Translations under genes and position numbers: made by a program
Source of the DNA: Parapedobacter lycopersici_A
GTDB taxonomy: Bacteria; Bacteroidota; Bacteroidia; Sphingobacteriales; Sphingobacteriaceae
Reading direction: 5' to 3'
DNA length: 52,017 nucleotides
Assembly (NCBI RefSeq): GCF_040395035.1
Contig: NZ_JBEBRB010000012.1
Location: 1 to 52,017 of the forward strand
The notes under the pieces: model-generated
Seen by the model: only the letters and a program-made list of their open reading frames with translations
Told to the model about the DNA's origin: nothing
Database searches by the model: none
Shown: positions 25,663 to 33,907 of the stretch, one piece after another
How positions within the stretch are numbered: position 1 is the stretch's first letter
Layout: each line of letters begins with the position of its first letter

Positions 25663-25722
25663 TGCCAAGCCAAACTTTTGGTATTTTTAGCTGTTAATCT
25701 GTAAACATTAAATCCAAAGATC

Positions 25723-26202
25723 ATGAACCCGAAAGTAATCAGTTTAGAAGAAAAGAAATTAAAGCCCGTAGTAGACCACTTGAATGATTTGCTGGCCAAC
25801 TACCACATTCATTACCAAAAGCTTCGGGGCTGCCATTGGAATGTGCGGGGCAATCATTTTTTTACCCTGCATGCCAAATTTGAGGAATTGTATACGAATG
25901 CCCTGACTACCATAGATGAACTTGCAGAACGTATCCTGACCCTTGGTAAACCACCACTCAGTACGTTTAAGGATTACACTAGCCAATCGGATATCAAAGA
26001 AATCGATACCATTGGCATGAAAGACGTGGACATGGTTAAAGCCGTTATTGACGACCTCGAGACACTTATTGCTATGCAGCGTGACCTTCTCGAAATTACT
26101 TCCGCTGCGGAAGACGAAGGAACGAACGACATGGTGAATGCCTTTATGCAGTTTAACGAAAAACAGAACTGGATGCTGCGTGCATTTGTCAACCGGTCAT
26201 AA
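25723..26202 (+). CDS. dps: Dps-family ferritin-like protein
   Basis: A 159-residue DNA-protection/iron-storage protein. The intersubunit ferroxidase ligands fit by spacing: H38 (in CHWNV), H50, E54, D65 and E69, which match the H31/H43/D47/D58/E62 set known for Listeria Dps. It oxidises Fe(II), typically with hydrogen peroxide, and stores iron in a 12-mer. The N terminus is short and has few lysines, so strong DNA binding is uncertain. A partial promoter box (TATTTTTA, 25682-25689) lies 33 nt before the ATG; I see no obvious peroxide- or iron-regulator operator. A strong terminator follows. Confidence 0.93.
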   Translation: MNPKVISLEEKKLKPVVDHLNDLLANYHIHYQKLRGCHWNVRGNHFFTLHAKFEELYTNALTTIDELAERILTLGKPPLSTFKDYTSQSDIKEIDTIGMKDVDMVKAVIDDLETLIAMQRDLLEITSAAEDEGTNDMVNAFMQFNEKQNWMLRAFVNRS

Positions 26203-26230
26203 TAGCAGACCCATCCAATTGATTCAAAAT

Positions 26231-26265
26231 AAAAAGGGACAGTCCGGCACGGACTGTCCCTTTTT
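26231..26265. terminator. Bidirectional intrinsic terminator between dps and the FadL-like gene
   Basis: A perfect 15-bp inverted repeat (26231-26245 and 26251-26265, loop GGCAC) with A5 on one side and T5 on the other, so it works for both converging genes. Confidence 0.92.
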
Positions 26266-26292
26266 GATAGGTTGTTAAAGCGTCTGCTGCTG

Positions 26293-27828
26293 TCAGAATT
26301 TGAAGCCTGCGGTCAGGAATACGCTGTTGCGGAAATTATCCACATCGACAACCGGACTGTAATGTCCGTTTGCGTCGTCCAGCACATAAGGTTTCAAGCT
26401 GTATTTCTGTGACATATTCTGGTATGCCAGGTCAAAATACAGGTTGTTTATCCGGTAACCGAGGCCGGCGGAAACAGTCTGTATGTTGGAGTCGAAGTCT
26501 TTGAAAGGCCCGCCGGCATATCCGTATCCTGCACGGATCATAAGATCAGGGGCAATCATATATTCGCCGCCAACCCGGAAATTAACCGCGCTTTTATAGG
26601 TGTTCTTGATTTCATTGTTCATGTTATTGTCCGTCCCGGTATCTGAGGAGGTGAACTGCATGCTCGCATAATCCACATATTCTACGTCAGCACTGATCAA
26701 GCCCGTCCCGAACAGCACCGCAATACCGCCATTCAGCCGGTAGGGGGTACGCAGGTTGTAATCAAAATATGTTGTTTCCTCGGGATATTCCAGTCCGTCC
26801 TCCGTGCCACCTGTCAGGTAATTGGTAATCCCGAAATAATCAGTATATTCATTTGTGAGGGTGTACCAGGTAGGCGTAGTAGCCGTGATACCGATCTGGA
26901 GCTGGCTGACGGGTTTGTAGATAATACCCAGCTTGGCATTGAACCCGTTACCGCGGGTGTCCGACCAATATTCATTATCATAGGCGTAGTCCGATTCGAG
27001 CAGTGGGTTATAGATATCGTAATCCGCATGTCCGGTATTCACAAACCGCGAAGACGGGTTCTGCGGATAAATGTACCCGGCGTTTTCGATGCTGCCATCT
27101 TCCATGAATAGGGAGTTTACCCGATGGTTTACACGGGAAAAGCCCAGGCTCCCGCCAATATAGAACCGGTTGCTGTAATTGGCGCCGAAAGATACGTTGG
27201 TTTCCGATTGGAATCCTTCCTCCCGGTTAAAAGCCGTCTGCCGGTTGTCCAACGTTGTCATTGGGATCAGATAGCCCTCGGCATCCTCATCGATCATCCC
27301 GGATTCCCATCCGAAATCGCCGAATACATTACCGCTTTCATAAGTCATGAAATCTGCGATGCTGCTTTCGCTGTTGATGCCCGTATAACCCAGTGTCGAG
27401 TTGAAGTTATTGGTTTTGTGATAACCCACGCCAATGTTGAAATTGACCCACCCCGATGTCAGGTTACTGCCGATTGCACGTCGCGTAGGCAGGTTAAATA
27501 CCGCTGCAAACTGACTGATACCGACGCGGCCGATGCTATTTTGACTGTTGGTGCCGAAATAACTGGCTTTATTAACGTCATTGGCATAGTCCAGGGTGAT
27601 GCTGAGGTCCGATTGTCCAAAGAAACCCAGTCCGGCAGGGTTCCCTGAAACCGAGCTCAAATCACCTCCCAACGCAGTCTGCGCATTACCAAGTCCTTTA
27701 AAGCGTGCTGTGGCCCCCTGCTCGGGCTGTGCGTAACGGCGTATTTCATCGATATACTGGGCCTGCACACCGGTAGCAGTACCGGCTAATAAGAGTGACA
27801 AAAAAGCGATGCTTTTGCTGATATTCAT
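26293..27828 (-). CDS. FadL/OmpP1-like outer-membrane transport protein
   Basis: A 511-residue outer-membrane protein with a signal peptide (residues 1-23, ending VQAQ). The mature start contains ARFKGLGNAQTALGGDLSSVSGNPAGLGF, in shorter form AQTALGGDLSSVSGNPAGLG, the hallmark of the FadL/OmpP1/TodX family in Bacteroidota. Repeated amphipathic strands and a final aromatic residue (AGFKF) fit a beta barrel of about 14 strands. Family members carry long-chain fatty acids and other hydrophobic compounds; in Bacteroidota such proteins are often called 'hemin receptor' without proof. It follows the low-complexity lipoprotein gene on the same strand but a terminator separates them. Confidence 0.88.
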   Translation of the reverse strand: MNISKSIAFLSLLLAGTATGVQAQYIDEIRRYAQPEQGATARFKGLGNAQTALGGDLSSVSGNPAGLGFFGQSDLSITLDYANDVNKASYFGTNSQNSIGRVGISQFAAVFNLPTRRAIGSNLTSGWVNFNIGVGYHKTNNFNSTLGYTGINSESSIADFMTYESGNVFGDFGWESGMIDEDAEGYLIPMTTLDNRQTAFNREEGFQSETNVSFGANYSNRFYIGGSLGFSRVNHRVNSLFMEDGSIENAGYIYPQNPSSRFVNTGHADYDIYNPLLESDYAYDNEYWSDTRGNGFNAKLGIIYKPVSQLQIGITATTPTWYTLTNEYTDYFGITNYLTGGTEDGLEYPEETTYFDYNLRTPYRLNGGIAVLFGTGLISADVEYVDYASMQFTSSDTGTDNNMNNEIKNTYKSAVNFRVGGEYMIAPDLMIRAGYGYAGGPFKDFDSNIQTVSAGLGYRINNLYFDLAYQNMSQKYSLKPYVLDDANGHYSPVVDVDNFRNSVFLTAGFKF

Positions 27829-27846
27829 AGATGGAAATCAATGGTT

Positions 27847-27903
27847 ATAAAAAAACCAACTAAATTATATGCTTGGCAAATCGCCGCCGCAAGTCAGTTG
27901 GTT
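27847..27903 (-). terminator. Intrinsic terminator of the low-complexity lipoprotein gene
   Basis: On the minus strand AACCAACT (27903-27896) pairs with AGTTGGTT (27861-27854) around a loop that itself holds CTTG/CAAG pairing; the T run continues to 27847. It lies 14 nt past the stop. Confidence 0.75.
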
Positions 27904-27917
27904 CTGTAAAACTAATT

Positions 27918-29054
27918 TTATCTTCGGCCACCGCCACTGCGGCCGCCTCCTCCGCCGCTGCTACGGCCACCACCGCCGCCCATGCTGCCCGATGAACGGG
28001 AGGGAGGGGATACCGAGCTGCCGCTGGACCTGCCGCCCGAACTTGGGCGTACACTGCTAGGCCGTGAAGCCGGGCGTGCCGGACGCGCTGAACTTGATGG
28101 ACGCCTGGTAGATGACGGTCGTACACCCTGACTTGCGGGCCGGCGTGTGCCTGATGGCCGGACATCCTGGCCGGCAGGCCGACGGGTTCCCGATGGCCGG
28201 ACGCCCGGTGTAGGTGTCCGTGGAGCACCGGTCCGGATTCCTTCCCGGTCCCGTACATTCCGGGTGCCGGTAGGCCGTACGGATTCGCGTGTACGGGTGG
28301 TACCCCTGCTTACCTGACCGGTCGATGGCCGGCGTCCGGAAGCCGAAGCGCGTGTCATGATCCGTCCGTTTGCGCCGCGTGCAATGGTTCCATCGGAGTT
28401 GCGCACGGTGGAACGGGCAGTGCGGGTATTGATGCGGTCACGTGAGGCTGAACGGGGCGCACGTGTCCGGTTGTCGACAATCACGTAACCGGGATAACCA
28501 TAGCCACCTCCCCAGCCGTAACCGTAACCACCCCAACCCCAGCGGCTATAGGAGTACGGCCCCCAATAGCCCCGGCCGTAATAAGGTGATCCCCAACCCC
28601 AGTAGCCGCCGTAATACGGATTGTACCAGCTGCTGCCCCAGCCAAGTCCCCATCCGCCCCAGCCGAAGCCAAGTGAAAAGCCGGGCGAATACCAGGAGTT
28701 AAACCCGTACCAGGGATCAAACCAGGGATCGTAATAGGACATGCCCGGGGAGTAATAGTGAAAACGGTTGATCCGGTTGGCGTATTCGCTGTCGCTGTAT
28801 TCGTCGTTGTAATATTCGTTTGAATAGGCATCATCCGAATATTCATCCGCATAATACCCGTCGTCAGCATAGGTTTCATCTTCCGGTGCTTCGTCGTAGT
28901 AATAATCAGGACTTTGATAATCCCGCTCAACCGCCCGTGCATTATTGTTGTATACATCGTCTCGGAAAGCTGTCTGACGCTGCGCGCCGCAAGAAGCCAA
29001 AAACAGTATGCTTGCTAAGGCCGTGGTGCCGACTATTAATCTGTTGGTTTCCAT
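27918..29054 (-). CDS. Low-complexity lipoprotein with acidic, aromatic and Arg-rich zones
   Basis: A 378-residue protein with a lipoprotein signal (LASC, lipidated C22). It has three contrasting zones: an acidic Asp/Glu/Tyr-rich stretch (about 30-95), a Trp/Gly/Tyr-rich stretch (about 100-190) and a basic Arg/Ser/Gly/Pro-rich tail (195-378) with almost no lysine. The tail holds near-repeats of about 13 residues built on VRPSGTRRPA (286-296, 298-308 and 311-319) and ends in Gly/Arg runs. No domain is recognisable. It is probably disordered and surface- or periplasm-exposed. Similar 'prolyl-tRNA synthetase-adjacent' lipoproteins may exist in relatives, but I cannot confirm this. Confidence 0.75.
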   Translation of the reverse strand: METNRLIVGTTALASILFLASCGAQRQTAFRDDVYNNNARAVERDYQSPDYYYDEAPEDETYADDGYYADEYSDDAYSNEYYNDEYSDSEYANRINRFHYYSPGMSYYDPWFDPWYGFNSWYSPGFSLGFGWGGWGLGWGSSWYNPYYGGYWGWGSPYYGRGYWGPYSYSRWGWGGYGYGWGGGYGYPGYVIVDNRTRAPRSASRDRINTRTARSTVRNSDGTIARGANGRIMTRASASGRRPSTGQVSRGTTRTRESVRPTGTRNVRDREGIRTGAPRTPTPGVRPSGTRRPAGQDVRPSGTRRPASQGVRPSSTRRPSSSARPARPASRPSSVRPSSGGRSSGSSVSPPSRSSGSMGGGGGRSSGGGGGRSGGGRR

Positions 29055-29151
29055 TTCCTTGTTATCCTTTCGTTAGTTATAAAAGCCAGGGCTCTTGGTA
29101 GTATAGACAAAATCCAGCGGCATTGGTTTAAACGGGTAAATATTTTTTTTA

Positions 29152-29183
29152 TTGCTGTTATTTGCCAAAACCGCCTACCTTTG
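29152..29183 (+). promoter_or_regulatory. Promoter of proS
   Basis: TTG (29152-29154), a 21-nt spacer and TACCTTTG (29176-29183), an exact TAnnTTTG. Start of transcription is expected near 29190, giving a leader of about 100 nt. Confidence 0.7.
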
Positions 29184-29193
29184 CAACGGTTTG

Positions 29194-29220
29194 AAAACAG
29201 GTAGCCTAAACCCTGTTTTT
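29194..29220 (+). promoter_or_regulatory. Hairpin with T run at the 5' end of the proS leader
   Basis: AAAACAGG (29194-29201) pairs perfectly with CCTGTTTT (29212-29219) around a 10-nt loop; the arm ends in five T. It starts within a few bases of the expected transcript start, and could be a terminator-like attenuator or a 5' protective stem. Confidence 0.5.
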
Positions 29221-29292
29221 GTACCATATAACGGTCATGCACGCCCCGTAATTAAAGGCGCAATGTTACAACAAAATTATTGAAAATTAGCT

Positions 29293-30765
29293 ATGAGTAA
29301 AGGAATTACCAGCCGCGATATCGATTATTCCCAGTGGTACAACGAGCTTGTGGTTAAGGCCGATCTTGCAGAACACTCTGCGGTAAGGGGATGCATGGTG
29401 ATCAAGCCTTATGGCTACGCTATTTGGGAGAAAATGCAGGCTGCACTGGATCAGATGTTTAAGGATACCGGTCATAGCAATGCCTATTTTCCTTTATTTA
29501 TCCCCAAGTCATTCTTCTCCAAAGAGGCTTCCCACGTGGAGGGTTTTGCAACGGAATGTGCCGTGGTTACGCACTACCGGCTGAAAAATGACGGAACAGG
29601 ACAGATCGTTGTCGATGAAGAAGCCAAGCTGGAAGAGGAGCTGATTGTACGGCCCACTTCTGAAACCATCATCTGGAATACATACCGCGGATGGATAGAA
29701 TCTTACCGTGACCTGCCCATCCTGGTGAACCAATGGGCCAACGTGGTCCGTTGGGAGATGCGCACGCGATTGTTCCTGCGCACGGCGGAATTTCTGTGGC
29801 AGGAAGGGCACACAGCCCATGCCACGCGGGAAGAGGCTGTCGAGGAAACGAACCGGATGCTGGGGGTATATGCCGATTTTGCGGAAAACTGGATGGCACT
29901 CCCGGTAGTGAAGGGCCGGAAAACGGAAAACGAACGATTCGCCGGTGCACTCGACACCCTGTGTATCGAAGCACTGATGCAGGACGGAAAAGCGCTACAG
30001 GCGGGTACTTCGCACTTCCTGGGCCAGAATTTTGCCAAGGCATTCGACGTTAAGTTTACGGCAAAGGACGGTAAGCTCGACTATGTCTGGGCTACCTCCT
30101 GGGGGGTATCCACCCGATTGATGGGCGCATTGATTATGGCCCATTCCGATGATGCGGGACTGGTGCTGCCACCGAAACTGGCGCCGATTCAGGTAGTTAT
30201 TGTGCCCATTTACAAGACGGACGAGGAAAAGTCCGGAATCACCGGTTTCGCGGATTCCCTTATTTCGGAATTGAAGGCGCAGGGAATTTCGGTTAGGTTT
30301 GACGACCGCGACACCCAACGGCCGGGCTTCAAGTTTGCGGAATGGGAGCTGAAAGGTGTGCCGGTGCGCATCGCTGTCGGCGCACGCGACATGCAAAACG
30401 GTACCGTGGAAATCGCCAGACGGGATACCCAGACTAAGGAAACTGTAGCGCAGGAAGGACTGGCAGCACGTGTTGCCGGCCTGCTGGAAGATATCCAGCA
30501 GCATATATTTGCTAAAGCCCTTTCGTTCCGTAATGCCAATACGGTTGAAGTGAATACATACGACGAATTTAAACAGGTACTTGAAGAAAAGGGTGGATTC
30601 ATCTCCGCGCATTGGGATGGTACCGTTGAAACCGAAAAACGGATCAAAGAGGAGACCAAGGCGACCATCCGATGCATTCCGCTGGCTGGCCAGCGGGAAG
30701 ACGGCGTCTGTATAGTTACTGGTAAGCCTTCGACCCAGCGGGTGCTGTTTGCCAGAGCCTATTAA
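29293..30765 (+). CDS. proS: Prolyl-tRNA synthetase (short, archaeal/eukaryal-like type)
   Basis: A 490-residue class II synthetase that charges tRNA-Pro. The class II motifs are visible: SNAYFPLFIPKSF (motif 1 region), RWEMRTRLFLRTAEFLWQEGHTAH (motif 2; its core is TRLFLRTAEFLWQEGH) and GALIMAHSDDAGLVLPP (motif 3). An anticodon-binding domain (about 290-390) and a C-terminal zinc-like extension follow. It lacks the INS editing domain of the 570-residue bacterial type, as is usual in Bacteroidota. The gene has its own promoter and a 100-nt leader that starts with a hairpin. Confidence 0.95.
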   Translation: MSKGITSRDIDYSQWYNELVVKADLAEHSAVRGCMVIKPYGYAIWEKMQAALDQMFKDTGHSNAYFPLFIPKSFFSKEASHVEGFATECAVVTHYRLKNDGTGQIVVDEEAKLEEELIVRPTSETIIWNTYRGWIESYRDLPILVNQWANVVRWEMRTRLFLRTAEFLWQEGHTAHATREEAVEETNRMLGVYADFAENWMALPVVKGRKTENERFAGALDTLCIEALMQDGKALQAGTSHFLGQNFAKAFDVKFTAKDGKLDYVWATSWGVSTRLMGALIMAHSDDAGLVLPPKLAPIQVVIVPIYKTDEEKSGITGFADSLISELKAQGISVRFDDRDTQRPGFKFAEWELKGVPVRIAVGARDMQNGTVEIARRDTQTKETVAQEGLAARVAGLLEDIQQHIFAKALSFRNANTVEVNTYDEFKQVLEEKGGFISAHWDGTVETEKRIKEETKATIRCIPLAGQREDGVCIVTGKPSTQRVLFARAY

Positions 30766-30809
30766 CAAATTCACGTCATGGTCATCCACTGCTGTTTCTT
30801 AGCTTATAG

Positions 30810-31610
30810 ATGATGAATGTATTGATTATCGGCTGCGGATGGGTAGGTACTTATACCGCGGGTGAAATGCTTCGTGAAGGACATCGGGTATGGGGGACAA
30901 CCACTTCCACGGAAAAGGTTGTGAAATTGACCGAAATGGGCGTTACGCCCGTAATGGTGAATTTTGATGACACCGCGCCGGCGGTTCCCACAGCCGAACT
31001 ACGCGATACGCCTTTTGACGTGGCGATTATCAGCGTGCCCATCACATACAAAGATTCGCAGGAGGGTGTCCGGTCGCGGTTCACCAGCCTGCTTGGGTTT
31101 TTAACCGCCTTGCAGTTCAGGCAATTGTTTTTTTTCGGCTCTGTAGGCATTTATCCCAAGGTGAGCGCTACCATTACGGAAGACACATTTCCGGAAGCTG
31201 ATCTTGAACCGAAGTTGTTATTGGGAGAATCCATGCTGCGCAGCCGGCATAGACAGGTTAACCTGCTCCGGCTGGGCGGACTGTTTGGTCTCGAACGTGT
31301 TATGGCCAAGCATTTTGTCGGTAAAATCTGTGAAATTGGCTACCAGACAGCCAATTTTGTCCATGTGGAGGATATTTACTGTATCATCAGGGCCATGATA
31401 GCGCAGAAAGCCCAGGGGAAGACGTATAATGTCGTTAGTCCGGAACATCCACTGAAGAAAGATGTGATCGCGGCATCGGCTGAAAAATACGGCTATGGCC
31501 TGCCTGCCGGATACACGGATACTGATCAGACGGCAAAAGTGGTGTCACCTGAGCGGTTGATTAACGACCTGGATTATCGGTTTATTCATCCCTCTCCACT
31601 GTATTTTTAA
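30810..31610 (+). CDS. Atypical NAD(P)-dependent epimerase/SDR protein
   Basis: A 266-residue extended or atypical short-chain dehydrogenase. The nucleotide-binding loop is GCGWVG (8-13), a GxGxxG variant, followed by an Arg/Thr-type end of strand 2 (WGTTTST). FFFGSVGIYP (about 107-116) is the catalytic-Ser region and the usual YxxxK is not obvious, as in YeeZ-type atypical SDRs; NFVHVEDIYCIIRAM fits the later family motif. Substrate unknown. Two ATG codons lie in a row (30810 and 30813). It is co-directional with proS (44-bp gap) and is followed by a hairpin with a T run. Confidence 0.8.
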   Translation: MMNVLIIGCGWVGTYTAGEMLREGHRVWGTTTSTEKVVKLTEMGVTPVMVNFDDTAPAVPTAELRDTPFDVAIISVPITYKDSQEGVRSRFTSLLGFLTALQFRQLFFFGSVGIYPKVSATITEDTFPEADLEPKLLLGESMLRSRHRQVNLLRLGGLFGLERVMAKHFVGKICEIGYQTANFVHVEDIYCIIRAMIAQKAQGKTYNVVSPEHPLKKDVIAASAEKYGYGLPAGYTDTDQTAKVVSPERLINDLDYRFIHPSPLYF

Positions 31611-31677
31611 CCCATCGAACCGATATGACGTGTTCCTGCGCCGCCGCTGATGAGGTGCATGTGCGGGATCCGTCCAC

Positions 31678-31716
31678 GGTGACTCCACCCTGAGTCCACG
31701 TTGAGTCCACCTTTTT
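31678..31716 (+). terminator. Probable terminator after the epimerase gene
   Basis: GGTGACTC (31678-31685) pairs with GAGTCCACC (31703-31711, one bulged C), followed by TTTTT (31712-31716). The stem is built from the 11-bp repeats described separately. Confidence 0.5.
31680..31712. repeat. Three tandem 11-bp repeats
   Basis: TGACTCCACCC, TGAGTCCACGT and TGAGTCCACCT lie end to end (31680-31690, 31691-31701, 31702-31712). The 11-bp period is one helical turn. They overlap the probable terminator of the epimerase gene and lie about 100 bp upstream of the promoter box of the PLP enzyme gene. Confidence 0.7.
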
Positions 31717-31807
31717 CCGTATATACCCCGGACTTACCGCCCTTGGAGGGTGCTCGGATTGTGGATGAATCCCGTAGGGCACTACTGCAAGTTCGGTAAA
31801 AGTTTGA

Positions 31808-31815
31808 TACCTTTA
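31808..31815 (+). promoter_or_regulatory. -7 box for the cystathionine synthase/lyase gene
   Basis: TACCTTTA differs from TAnnTTTG in the last base and lies 36 nt before the ATG. No SAM riboswitch is visible in this leader, unlike metYX. Confidence 0.4.
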
Positions 31816-31851
31816 CCAAAACATGCTGACATAAAGATATCCAATTACACT

Positions 31852-32997
31852 ATGGAATATAAATTTGCAACAAAAGCCATCCATGCCGGTCAAAAATCAG
31901 ACCCTACTACAGGCGCGGTCATGACGCCGATTTACCAGACATCCACTTACCAGCAAGCGGCGCCCGGCGATCACAAGGGCTATGAATATTCGCGTGGGAC
32001 CAACCCCACGCGGAAGGCACTGGAGGACTGCCTTGCGGCACTGGAAAACGGGAAACATGCGCTGGCGTTCGCCAGTGGTATGGCCGCGACGGAAACGGTG
32101 CTGAAGCTGTTGCGCCCGGGCGATGAGGTCATCACCGGTGACGACCTTTATGGCGGGTCATACCGGATATTCACGAAGGTATTTGCGCATTACGGTATTA
32201 AATTCCATTTCGTCAATACATCGGAACCGGCAGCGGTACAGGAAAAAATAAACACGAATACCCGGCTCATCTGGGTGGAAACACCCACAAACCCGACTTT
32301 GAAACTGGCCGATATCGAAGCCATCGGCCGGATCGCCAAAACTGCAGGTGTGCTTTTCGCGGTAGACAATACCTTTGCATCGCCCTACCTCCAGAATCCG
32401 CTGGATCTGGGGGCGGATGTCGTCATGCACTCGGTAACGAAATACATTGGTGGCCACTCCGATGTGGTAATGGGCGCGCTGGTCATGAATGACAAAACAC
32501 TGTATGACAACCTGTTCTTTTATTACAACGCCTGCGGAGGTACGCCCGGCCCCCAGGATGCGTTTCTGGTATTACGCGGGATCAAGACCCTGCACCTGCG
32601 GATGAAGGCACATTGCGAAAACGGACGGCAAGTTGCCGAGTTTCTCCGGAAACATCCCCGGATAGAACAGGTCTACTGGCCCGGTTTTGAAGATCACCCC
32701 GGCCATGCCGTGGCGAAGAAGCAAATGCGTGATTTCGGGGGGATGGTGTCTGTGGTGCTGAAGGACGCCTCCTTAGCGGAAACCTTCCGGATCGCGGGTT
32801 CGTTCAAGGTGTTTACGCTGGCGGAATCGCTGGGTGGGGTGGAGTCACTGATTAACCATCCGGCCACCATGACGCATGGCTCCATACCAAAAGAAGCACG
32901 GGAGCGTGTAGGCGTAGTTGACAGCCTGATCCGGATTAGCGTGGGGGTGGAAGACATTGCGGATTTACTGGCCGATCTGGAGCAGGCTCTGGCGTAA
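31852..32997 (+). CDS. Cystathionine gamma-synthase or gamma-lyase (PLP enzyme)
   Basis: A 381-residue PLP enzyme of the trans-sulfuration family, started at ATG 31852 (MEYKFATKAIHAGQ). The PLP lysine is K197 in HSVTKYIGGHSD, with VDNTF at 171-175 and SRGTNPTR at 47-54. Synthase and lyase of this family cannot be separated by eye; YEYSRGTNPTR and ESLGGVESLINHPATMTH are common to both. It may split cystathionine or make it from activated homoserine. The organism also has MetY, so direct sulfhydrylation seems to be the main route to methionine and this enzyme may serve cysteine synthesis from homocysteine (inference). The TIGR02757 gene follows after 18 nt. Confidence 0.88.
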   Translation: MEYKFATKAIHAGQKSDPTTGAVMTPIYQTSTYQQAAPGDHKGYEYSRGTNPTRKALEDCLAALENGKHALAFASGMAATETVLKLLRPGDEVITGDDLYGGSYRIFTKVFAHYGIKFHFVNTSEPAAVQEKINTNTRLIWVETPTNPTLKLADIEAIGRIAKTAGVLFAVDNTFASPYLQNPLDLGADVVMHSVTKYIGGHSDVVMGALVMNDKTLYDNLFFYYNACGGTPGPQDAFLVLRGIKTLHLRMKAHCENGRQVAEFLRKHPRIEQVYWPGFEDHPGHAVAKKQMRDFGGMVSVVLKDASLAETFRIAGSFKVFTLAESLGGVESLINHPATMTHGSIPKEARERVGVVDSLIRISVGVEDIADLLADLEQALA

Positions 32998-33002
32998 TTA
33001 AC

Positions 33003-33009
33003 GGGAGGA
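33003..33009 (+). promoter_or_regulatory. Shine-Dalgarno sequence fixing the TTG start of the TIGR02757 gene
   Basis: GGGAGGA lies 6 nt before TTG 33016. It is one of the few strong SD sites in this window, and the stop codon of the previous gene is in the same frame just upstream, so no earlier start is available. Confidence 0.7.
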
Positions 33010-33015
33010 CTACCG

Positions 33016-33873
33016 TTGCAGTTAAAGGAATTTCTAGACAGCCGGGTTGACATCTATAACTCCCCGGATTTCATTGCCGATGACCCGGTCTGTATTCCCC
33101 ATCGGTTTACAGTAAAACAGGATATTGAAATTATGGGTTTTTTTGCTGCCGTACTTGCCTGGGGGCAGCGGAAAACCATTATCAACAAGTGTACGGAGCT
33201 GATCCAGCGCATGGATGGAACGCCTTATGAATTTGTTCGCAACCATACGGATAATGACCTGAAGCAATTGCTTGGATTCCGCCACCGGACATTCAATGAT
33301 ACCGACCTGCTCTATTTTATCCGGTTTTTCCATCACCACTATTCCCATTATCTGTCGCTGGAAAACGCATTTATTCCGCCGGCTGTACATGGGGAATTCC
33401 GAACAGAATACCTGGAAGAAAGTCCGGTACCCCCGGTAGACATCGAGCTGGCATCGGCCGCGTGCTACCTGCACGAACTCCAATCTGGTTTCGATGTGGA
33501 AACGGCACTAAATCATTTCCAAACTTATTTTTTCAGTCTAGACGACTATCCCGAACGGACAAAGAAACACATCAGCTCGCCCCGCCGGAACTCGGCCTGC
33601 AAACGGCTTAATATGTTTTTGCGGTGGATGGTGCGGGCGGATGGCAGGGGAGTGGATTTTGGCCTGTGGAAACGGCTGTCGCCCGGGCAGCTGATCTGTC
33701 CGTGTGACGTGCATGTTGAGCGCGTAGCCCGCAAACTGGGTTTAATTACCCGCAAACAGGCAGACTGGAAAATGGCATTGGAACTGACGGGTAACCTTCG
33801 GTTGCTGGATGCCGCTGACCCGGTGAAGTACGATTTTGCATTATTTGGTCTCGGTATTGAGGGTGAACTGTAG
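33016..33873 (+). CDS. TIGR02757 / DUF2400 family protein
   Basis: A 285-residue protein of the TIGR02757 family, common in Bacteroidota and of unknown function. Conserved blocks include PVCIPHRFTVKQDIEIMGFF (about 24-43), AVLAWGQRKTIINKC, ISSPRRNSACKRLNMFLRWM and the CPCDVHVERVARKLGL region near residue 232. The WxxR-like helical segments suggest a DNA-glycosylase-like helix-hairpin-helix fold, but I cannot show catalytic residues. TTG 33016 is the start because of a strong SD site and the in-frame stop just upstream. It is probably co-transcribed with the cystathionine enzyme gene. Confidence 0.85.
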   Translation: MQLKEFLDSRVDIYNSPDFIADDPVCIPHRFTVKQDIEIMGFFAAVLAWGQRKTIINKCTELIQRMDGTPYEFVRNHTDNDLKQLLGFRHRTFNDTDLLYFIRFFHHHYSHYLSLENAFIPPAVHGEFRTEYLEESPVPPVDIELASAACYLHELQSGFDVETALNHFQTYFFSLDDYPERTKKHISSPRRNSACKRLNMFLRWMVRADGRGVDFGLWKRLSPGQLICPCDVHVERVARKLGLITRKQADWKMALELTGNLRLLDAADPVKYDFALFGLGIEGEL

Positions 33874-33907
33874 CCGTTGGGCATACCGGCAGGAGCCGGG
33901 TTTGCGC

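Noticed and set aside
27860..28258. 132-codon minus-strand ORF inside the low-complexity lipoprotein gene
   Set aside because: It is an alternative frame of GC-rich repetitive codons; the lipoprotein frame has the signal peptide and full length.
31611..31851. A SAM riboswitch in front of the cystathionine synthase/lyase gene
   Set aside because: None of the S-box blocks (GGCAACC, GGTGCCAATTCC) is present on either strand here.
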